The notes below the pieces were generated by a model. The model was given only the letters and a program-made list of their open reading frames with translations. It was not told the DNA's origin and ran no database searches. This document shows positions 54,866-64,000 of a stretch of DNA of 64,000 nt, piece after piece. Position numbers and translations under genes: made by a program. Origin of the DNA: Ecdyonurus torrentis. Lineage: Eukaryota > Arthropoda > Insecta > Ephemeroptera > Heptageniidae. The DNA lies in NCBI GenBank assembly GCA_949318235.1, contig OX439131.1, positions 26,103,403-26,167,402 of the forward strand, read 5' to 3'. Each line of letters begins with the position of its first letter. Position 1 is the first letter of the stretch.

Positions 54866-54908
<43 letters not shown>
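54866..54908. repeat. (AT)n microsatellite flanking the palindrome on the right, 43 nt
   Basis: Pure alternating A/T starting right after the PLE 3' end (CAAAC). It is equal in length to the run at 51755-51797, as expected if the element went into a (TA)n target and part of it was duplicated. Confidence 0.95.
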
Positions 54909-54915
<7 letters not shown>

Positions 54916-55506
54916 ATATTATATAAAATCTTGTACACATTATTAAAAATAAATTAGGTTCATAATACAAAGAGAGAGAGAGAAAAAAAGTCAACAATTC
55001 CATACAAAGTAATATGGTCTTGCAAAATCAACTATAGGATTGGTAATAATAATATAATACAAAAAAATCTTTTTATTGAAGTTTAATAAGTAAAAACAAC
55101 TTTGACAAACTGGTTCAACGTGAATAAACAACTTACATACATTATATACGTTTCTTACAAAAAAAAAATAATAAATAAAAAAATCATTACAAATCTTATA
55201 AAAAAGTTGAAGTCCAGATCTCAATCTTTTTATTTCGTTTCAATATATATATATATTTTTCTTCGTAATAAATTAAACCAGATATATGAAATCAACAGTA
55301 TTTTTTTCTACTAAATCCTATATATATAAATTACTGTAATTTTATATTCAATTACATATGCAATTACTTTTAAAAAAATCTTCGTTTTAAATAGATTAAA
55401 ATAATGAAATAAATTTTATTTTATTTGACATATTAAGAAATTCATTAAGAATATTTTAACTTTTTTTTATATATTTCTGTTGGACTATTGTATAATATTA
55501 TATACG

Positions 55507-55622
<116 letters not shown>

Positions 55623-57483
55623 GACTAATTTAAATTGGTGATTAATGAGAGAAACTTTAATAGATTTAAATATACAAAAAACGTTTATGTCAGGCATCAC
55701 AGTAATATGAGAGTGAGAAGTTTATCGAACTGTTCTAGTTTGCCAACATTTGATGTTAATTTGCCACACCTTTTATATTAATTATACAAGCAAACGAAAA
55801 AGAAAAAAAATACACACTAGTTTTTTTTTTTTTTTTTTTTTTTTCATATTGCACTATCAGATTTTTATATACAGATCGAAAATTTTTAATCTTAATCAAA
55901 AATGCTACACTTGCCACTATTTCAATGTACCATACTGTCATTTTTTTTATGCATCATATAACGGGTAACTTTTGCCTTCGGTGAAGTGTTGACCGTTACT
56001 GTCTTTTGTATTTTAGAGCAAAATTTTACGATTTTTTCCAAAACAAAAACAATGTCTTTTTTTTCTGTTTTCATTATAAAATATATAATTTTTACTATGT
56101 TATCAGGGTGTATAATTTTCACATATATAACAAAAGTTTTTAAAAACCAAAGCAAATTAAAAGGACATAAAAAAATAACTGTTGTATAACGTATTATTTA
56201 TATATATATATCCAAAAGTTTACTTATTAACCGTTTTAAATATATACCAATAAAAAGAATAAAAGCAAACATATTTCATAGCAAAATTTTAAAACTCTAA
56301 TTATTATATATATATATGAAAAGAATTTTTATTATTAGGTTGTTTTGTAATAAAAAAATTATAACTACTGTAACAAAATGTTTATATACAAAAAAAAAAA
56401 AAAAAAAAAAAAAAAAAGATTATCCAAATTATATAAAGATAATAAAGAATACAATAATCTTATATACGACCTTATAGGTTAGCTGTAATTTTATAAAACT
56501 AGTATAATATGTGATGCTCTACCGCATACATATAAACCCATAAATAATAATATTACTATTTTTTGCAATAAGAAAAATAATTCCCGTTACGTGATATAAT
56601 TCTCCTTTTTCGTTTTTGTGTAATACGTAACTTCCTTATTTTTGTACAGCTGCTTTTTACCTTTTCTCATATATATATTAATTTTTTATATATGGAAGAT
56701 TTTAGCTTTTGTGCGAAATAATATAATAGAGGAAAAAGATCATGAGAAATACGCGAAAAAAAAAATGACAGCATATTATTTCAATTACATGCCACACACA
56801 AACACCAACCTTATTTACATCAATTATTTTTTGTTCTTTATACATGTCAATTCTTGGAAATAATTAAAATATCAAATATTTATGCTAATTATTTCTTGTA
56901 AAAAGATGACTTTAAAAAAATTGGATAAATATGGTATATATTTTTTATTTTTTTATTATTATTATATAAAGAATAGAGTGTAGGGTGTGTTAAGTGACGG
57001 AAGATTGAATTTATTTTAAATAATACTTTATTTTTCTGTATGTTGAGGATATGCAGTATGAATGTAATGTATGCGCAGTGATTTCCTTTGTTGAACTGCT
57101 CTCTCATCAGTTCATATAACAATGTAAAATAAAAAATAAAAGAGAGAGAGATGGAAATAGAGGTTTATTATTAACACAAGCCGCGTAGAAAACCAAATTA
57201 TGTGCTTTAGTACCAAGGACAAACATACCATAGAGGAAAAAAAATCATCACAAAAGATAATCATATGGAATCTCTCGCAAAATTTGGGTGCGTATAAAAC
57301 TAAAATATAGACTATCCCTTTTATTATTATAAAAAAAAAATGCCATTGTTTCTATTATTTTTTTTATACTATATATACAGACAACGTAAAAATAATGAAA
57401 AATAAAAAGTGTGATAAAAGAATATTACAATTTAATATAATTTTCAGAACTTTGCATATTTTTATACATTATTTCAACTTAGT

Positions 57484-57517
<34 letters not shown>

Positions 57518-57816
57518 GTACGAATATAATAAAAATTTATATTTTTATCCCACGATATTATTTTTAAGTAAAAAAATAACTTTAACTAAAAGAAGAATTC
57601 AGCTTCGAATAAAATCCTATATGTGGAGAGTAAAACAAAAATCGATTTTCACGGTTTAATTAGGCGTGGTGATGGTATACATTGTTTTTAAACTCAAATA
57701 TTTCTTTTTTTTTTCTGTTAAATAAGAATTACATCAGAACAAAAGCGTATAACACTCAAAAGCTTTTTTTTTTCTGAATTGTCTACTTTTTTTTCTCATT
57801 CTATATAGTTTTTATT

Positions 57817-57818
<2 letters not shown>

Positions 57819-57867
<49 letters not shown>
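57819..57867. repeat. (AG)n microsatellite, 49 nt
   Basis: Uninterrupted polypurine dinucleotide tract. Confidence 0.95.
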
Positions 57868-57870
<3 letters not shown>

Positions 57871-57977
57871 GGAAGTTTGATATGTTTAAAAAGAGGGTAT
57901 ATCTATATGGTGAATGGAAGAGAGGTTAATGGTGCATTAAGTTAAAAGTAAAGGAGAGTCATGTATTTTGGTTCTCC

Positions 57978-57980
<3 letters not shown>

Positions 57981-58020
<40 letters not shown>
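57981..58020. repeat. Poly-A run, 40 nt
   Basis: An uninterrupted run of 40 A about 115 nt after the AG tract at 57819. The sequence before it is purine-rich but is not a recognised retroposon. Confidence 0.9.
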
Positions 58021-58021
<1 letters not shown>

Positions 58022-58269
58022 ATAGTTAAAAGTATATTTTGTTATCTTTCTTATGTAATCTAATGTATATATCTTAGAACTATATTAAAACACAAACATT
58101 ATGTTATATGTATATGCAAAGGTATGATGTTGCAATTGCATTTGTATAACAGAGAATTGTTTGTTCTATATTAGAGAAAGGAGATAGAAAAAACAAATTA
58201 CAAGGACAGATATACAAGGTGTAATATTTTTAGTGCAAAATACCGGTACAGATAACAAAATACTGTTTA

Positions 58270-58303
<34 letters not shown>

Positions 58304-59061
58304 TTATCTTTGTTACACGTTATGTAAAGGATTATGAAAAGAAAAATCATTACTCAGTTTATATTCATTGATTTTTTTTCTTCATCTTATAGATCTCGTT
58401 TCTCTGTGTCTTTCTTTTGGTGTGCGTCATTTAATATTCACGTTGTAAGTCTAAAGAGGCACTTAGTGTAGCTCTGCAGTATAAAAAGGGCTGAACTTTT
58501 TTTTTTTTTATGTGAGTCTTCTTTCTTTTTTCTTTTTTTTTTTCCCCCTCACTCTTCGTCTTCTCATTTTCTTGTACAATATTAGCCTTCAACCTCCCCG
58601 TATATTATACTCTTTTATATATATATAATATTCCACGGATCACACGCGAACTACTCAAGTTCTTTTTTTTTTTTTTTTTTTTTAGTCAGCGGAAACAATC
58701 AGATACCATTTGGCCCTTTTGACGAGTCAAATTGCTTGTAAAATTTGCACTTTGAAAACTTATCTTTATTATTTCTCCTATGTATATTAAAAAGAAAAAA
58801 AAATGCTAGAATGAAATATTGGAATAATTTTTTGTCAAAATTAGGGTAGAAAATATGCATAGTAGTCTATCAAAAAATGTTATGTTAAACTAGCATATCG
58901 TGTTGTATCTCACGCATCTATGTTTAATAATTTTTCATGTAATAAAGTACACACATAGGTACAATGTTATAATAATTGTGCACGATCGCCATGTTTTTTT
59001 AACAAAATTTAAGAACAGGTTTTGTTTTTAAGCAACTACAACCTTTTAATTGCTATGACGC

Positions 59062-59097
<36 letters not shown>

Positions 59098-59855
59098 TTA
59101 CCTGCAATTTACTTTTTTTTTCTTTTTTCTTTTTTTTTTTTGTATCAGAAATAATAATTTATTACATTAAATACAATTATGTATACTTTATCATTTTATG
59201 AAGTGTTTTTTGGAAAAGATAAAAAATTGTGAGAAATTCATTATACATTTATTTTAGCTTATAAAAATATTTTCTTTCATATTTTTGACATGGGTCCTGA
59301 CCTTCCTTAACATTGTCCTGTCACCTCAGATAAAATCTATTGCGGAAAGGTGTGTGACTTTGAAAAAATAGTCTAAAAAAATTTATCAGGGTGACTTAGA
59401 CATAAAATTCTCAGGTAACTTTCGTAACTGTCTCCATCCATGATAATCCCGGCGCCGGACGCTGAAACACGCGTCTCGCATACTATACAAAAAAATAATA
59501 ATAATTTAACACCACGTCAATTTGAATGAAAAAAGGAAAAATAAAATATAAATGTTTCTAATTCTATAGTTTTTTTTAGAATAGAACATTTTTTTCGGTT
59601 GTTTTCTTTATAAAAATAAAGCATTTCTCATACCTGGTGGTTTGAGTAAACAAAACAAGAAGAAAAAAAAAAACGTCCTCCTGGAATTTTTGTCTTACAA
59701 GTGTAGATGTGGTGTAAAGATATCTAGAAAGTTAAAGTAATTTATATTTATACACTTGTATATATCTGCATATAAATAAAAGAAATGTGAACATTTTATT
59801 AATGTTTTATGTCTCTCTTTACCACCAGTATCAGATTTGCATAGCGTGCAGAAAA

Positions 59856-59887
<32 letters not shown>

Positions 59888-60097
59888 ACTCCACACGATG
59901 CGTAAAATTTTATTACAACAAAAGTATTTAATTACTTATTATTATTATTCTTTTAAGTCACCTTTAATATTAATAATGTCAGATTTTAATACTTACCTTG
60001 AAACAAAACACGTGAGAGAAAATATTACTTCAAAAACACCTGACAATAGCAATTTGATAAAAACTAGGACTTCATATTATAAACGCCCTGTTGTTCA

Positions 60098-60099
<2 letters not shown>

Positions 60100-60161
<62 letters not shown>
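60100..60161. repeat. (TC)n microsatellite, 62 nt
   Basis: Uninterrupted polypyrimidine dinucleotide tract. Confidence 0.95.
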
Positions 60162-60162
<1 letters not shown>

Positions 60163-62139
60163 ACACCGTTAGTTAATATTATACTTTGATAGAATAAGAA
60201 AAAAAAAAGCCTTTTCCTTTACGTGACCTATGCTCCCCTGAATAACCTTGGCCATACAAAACTTACACTTATAAAAACTTTTGCATTCTATTATAAGCTT
60301 TTATATAAAAGTCCTCAATAAATTTGTGATAGGTGAAAGTGTAAAAATATATAATAATATTTTTCTATATGTATTATTGGTGGTATACCACTTATTATTA
60401 TAATTTCATATAAAAAAAAACTTACAATATAATATTCCATTTTTACAGGTCACAAAAATACGTATACAGTACAATTTGAAAAAAAAAAAAAAAAAAGTAT
60501 TATACATATCTTTTATATAAATTCAGTGGCATGAAGAAAAGGAATTAAGGAATGATGTATGAAGACTTTAACTTTATAAGGTCCATTCTATTCGTTTCAG
60601 TTATTATTATTTTTTTTTTTTCATAGAAAAAATGTCGTTTTGGTATTTTATCTTTTGAAAAATGTTATATTATGCATTGGCTATACCTTCTTTTTTTTTC
60701 TTGTGAGAGTAAAAAGGAAGGAAAAATAAGGAACAAGAAAAAAAAAAGTTTTTTGACTGACGCGTATAGAGTGATGGAGTACCTTAAATATATTTTTATA
60801 TGTATTTGAAATGCTCAGGGGATAAAACATGCACACACGCAACCATATGACCTGCCTAGTTTTGTGTTTTTGCCCCCATTTATACCCCCACTACTATTAT
60901 AATATATAAATTCATGCAAACAGTTTTTTTTTCTGAGCCAAAAAATATTTTCCCTTAAAGCTCTAGAATTATTGTTCAAGCATTATATTTATACAATGTA
61001 GGCCTAAAAACCATTGAAAATTTTTTTTTTATGTATTATACTCTTTTACTTTCGTTTGTTGAAATGAATATAATGGATAAAAAAAAAGTTTGAAATGTTG
61101 GATAAGGGTGGTAGATTTATACATTATAATATAAGGGGGTGGATGAATAAAAAAAATAGGGTATATAATATAGTACATAAAAAATGTAAAAAAAAAAAAA
61201 AAAAATGAGTATAAGGATTTAGACAATAGAGGTTAAAGAAATAAATGGTGAGAGTAAAACCAGCTGAGAAAAAATAAAAAATGCAAACTAAAACCTTCTT
61301 ATATACATATAACAGTCAATTGTTACATTATATTATTATTTCTATTATCGCAGAATATTTTGTTTATTATCATAACCTTTAATAATTAATATTATTATGT
61401 AACATAATATGATTGAACTTCTATGAATTAAAATTGTTTTTGATTGATTAATTATGTATATCATTAAATATATAATTCAAAAAATATTCATTTAATGTTG
61501 ATAATAGATGTATAACATAATATATTCAATATTATAATATATAATGGAAAATAATATTACATAATACAAATATTTTATAATTGAAAATTTAATTATAATA
61601 ATATTGTTACGATTGTATAATTTTTTCTAAATATATAATATAAAAACTTTAGTTGATAATAATTATAAGGATAATGATGATTTATTTTAATATCATTATA
61701 TAATGAATTAATTAATACAATAAATTATTTAATACACGTTGATAATTATTTTTTATTTTACTATCAAAATATTGATTAAATTAGAATATTGACAAAATTA
61801 AATATATATATGCATAAAATTTTAATTCTTTCATTATGGGTTCATTTTTGTACAATAAATATACGAGTTAAAGAAGTTGATAATACACGTGGCAAATGAT
61901 GTGTGCACTCGGAGGTTACGAGAACACGACATCTCTCCTCATTTAGGCACGTGTTACACATTTGCTTTTATATAATCAACCTTTTAAACAAACCCCTTTC
62001 TCTCTCTCTCTCTCTATTTATATATACTTCTACCCCATCTGTGTTTTTTTATATTAATAATAATTCACAAAATGTAACATATTATTAGAGAGAGAGAGAA
62101 AAGTTTCGATTTAAGTATGATACAAAATAGAATGTAATG

Positions 62140-62271
<132 letters not shown>

Positions 62272-63405
62272 CCATTTATTATACTAATAAAATATTTTTT
62301 ATACATATTTACCACATAAAACATGTATAATAATAATTAATTAATTGATGATAAAGAAACGTATTATAGTAATAATAATACAAATGTATTCAATTGAATT
62401 CTATCCCCTATTTTTTTTATATATATAATACTCCAGAGAATATTTTCTACATCAAGAGCGCTTCAGTATAGGTTTTAATTTTAAGAGTTTCAAGGCAAAG
62501 TGTATGCAGCTGGGGCTTTAAAAGTAGATTTTGTTATATAATTTCAATTGGGTGGAGTTTTAGTATATAGGAAGCTTGTTGTCACATAACTCATGCGGTG
62601 TTGTGTGTGTGTGTGTGGAGTTTTTATATAGAAAATGAAAATTATTATTAGAAGGAAAAAAAAAAAAAAAAACGCCCATATATGTGGACAACTCACCTAT
62701 ATGTTCCACACCCTTAAATAAAGTCATATCACAAAACGTTAAAATATACTTAACATTTAAAAATGTCAACATTTTTTTTTTTTTTTTTTCTGACCCTCTT
62801 TTTTTATATTTTAAGTTATTAGGAACTCCCAGTAGAAAAATCACAGAAACATATAAAAAAAAGGTATATATAAAAACTGATGTATCACTTTATAATGTAT
62901 GTAAATTTAGAAATCTAGTTCTTATTTTATAAGCTTATTATTATTATGATTTTTTTTTTTAAATTAGTGTTAATTTTCTATTATTATCATAAAAAAAATA
63001 CTATATTATATAGGTTGTTTAATAATTATTTTTTATTATATAAAAATTTTCTCTTCTTTCTCAATCCTAATGTATCCTTACATTATATGCAACCATGTTA
63101 TACAGTAATGATGAACAAGTTGCATAGTTGTAAGGGGATATCATCTTTCCAAAAACTTTCGTAAAGTAAAAGGAGATACATATTACTGTATACAAATATA
63201 TATCGTATTATACATATTAAAATTTTCATGGGCATGTTTTAAGTTTATTATAATATATTATATACATACTATAGGGAATAATATTATAGAATATAACAGT
63301 ATGTATTCATTAAATTGATGCTTTTGTCATATTATATGGTATGTAAAATAATAATAATGGTACAGAGAAAGTCATACTATACATCTATTTTGCATATAGG
63401 ATGTT

Positions 63406-63409
<4 letters not shown>

Positions 63410-63484
<75 letters not shown>
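63410..63484. repeat. (AT)n microsatellite, 75 nt
   Basis: Pure alternating A/T that decays rightwards into TACATACATACACACACA. A GA tract follows at 63555-63582. Confidence 0.95.
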
Positions 63485-63488
<4 letters not shown>

Positions 63489-63551
63489 CATACACACACA
63501 TTGTATCATATAATTGTATATGCAAGAAACACACTTTACATTTATGTGTAG

Positions 63552-63585
<34 letters not shown>

Positions 63586-63673
63586 GGAAGAGAGGTTTAA
63601 TTGAATCATGGTGACAAAGTTAATTCAGTTTGATAACATAGCACTCATATATGTCATCATTTTTAGCCATAGG

Positions 63674-63675
<2 letters not shown>

Positions 63676-63761
<86 letters not shown>
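63676..63761. repeat. (AT)n microsatellite, 86 nt
   Basis: Pure alternating A/T. It is the third simple tract within 350 nt (AT, GA, AT). Confidence 0.95.
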
Positions 63762-63765
<4 letters not shown>

Positions 63766-64000
63766 AAGAAGCTACTATATTATATACTTTATATAGATAT
63801 ATATTTTAAGCAATTAAGAGAAAACTTAAAGCTATATAATATATATATACCAGCACATGCATCACATGTATTTATGTATTGTTTGTAATACCTTCTATTC
63901 TCTCTCTATATAGTTTATACTTGTTGAGTCAGCGTATGTACTTGCGTAAAAGTGTTTTATATATATATTATAAGCTCTAAGTTAAAGGTGTTTCAAAAGT

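Overview
The window looks like AT-rich, non-coding arthropod nuclear DNA, most probably from a crustacean. The evidence is a very low GC content, very long (AT)n and (GA/CT)n microsatellites, many mono-A/T runs, a GC-rich exon with metazoan splice signals, and a Penelope-like retroelement (PLE). The order is not resolved. Isopods and decapods both fit the known excess of simple repeats, and isopods also fit the low GC. I see no bacterial-type gene organisation, rRNA, CRISPR array or convincing tRNA.

Layout. (1) 1-18.66 kb: gene-free AT-rich DNA with many long AT and GA/CT tracts. (2) 18.69-19.38 kb: an isolated CpG- and GC-rich patch followed by sequence resembling an arthropod 5' UTR and a strong splice donor at 19375/19376. 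I infer a promoter and 5' UTR exon on the + strand. (3) 19.38-40.03 kb: probable first intron. (4) 40033-40259: a GC-rich exon with acceptor, start codon, signal peptide and donor. Its last residues match the start of the sema domain of class-1 semaphorins. (5) 40.26 kb to the end: probable next intron. No further semaphorin exon was recognised.

Inside that last intron (51796-54831) is the outstanding structure: a 3,036-bp perfect palindrome without spacer. It is built from two identical head-to-head copies of a 5'-truncated PLE. Each arm encodes the C-terminal half of the reverse transcriptase (motif B, YVDD) fused to a GIY-YIG endonuclease. Each arm also carries a hairpin just after the stop codon that resembles a degenerate hammerhead ribozyme. 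A (TA)n run of exactly 43 nt lies on each side. The right arm is 35 nt longer at its 3' end than the left.

How the parts relate: if the exon assignments hold, the semaphorin gene is transcribed rightwards across the palindrome, so its pre-mRNA could fold into a stem of about 1.5 kb. Nearly all other open frames in the window are translated microsatellites (Ser-Leu, Arg-Glu and Tyr-Ile repeats) and are not genes.
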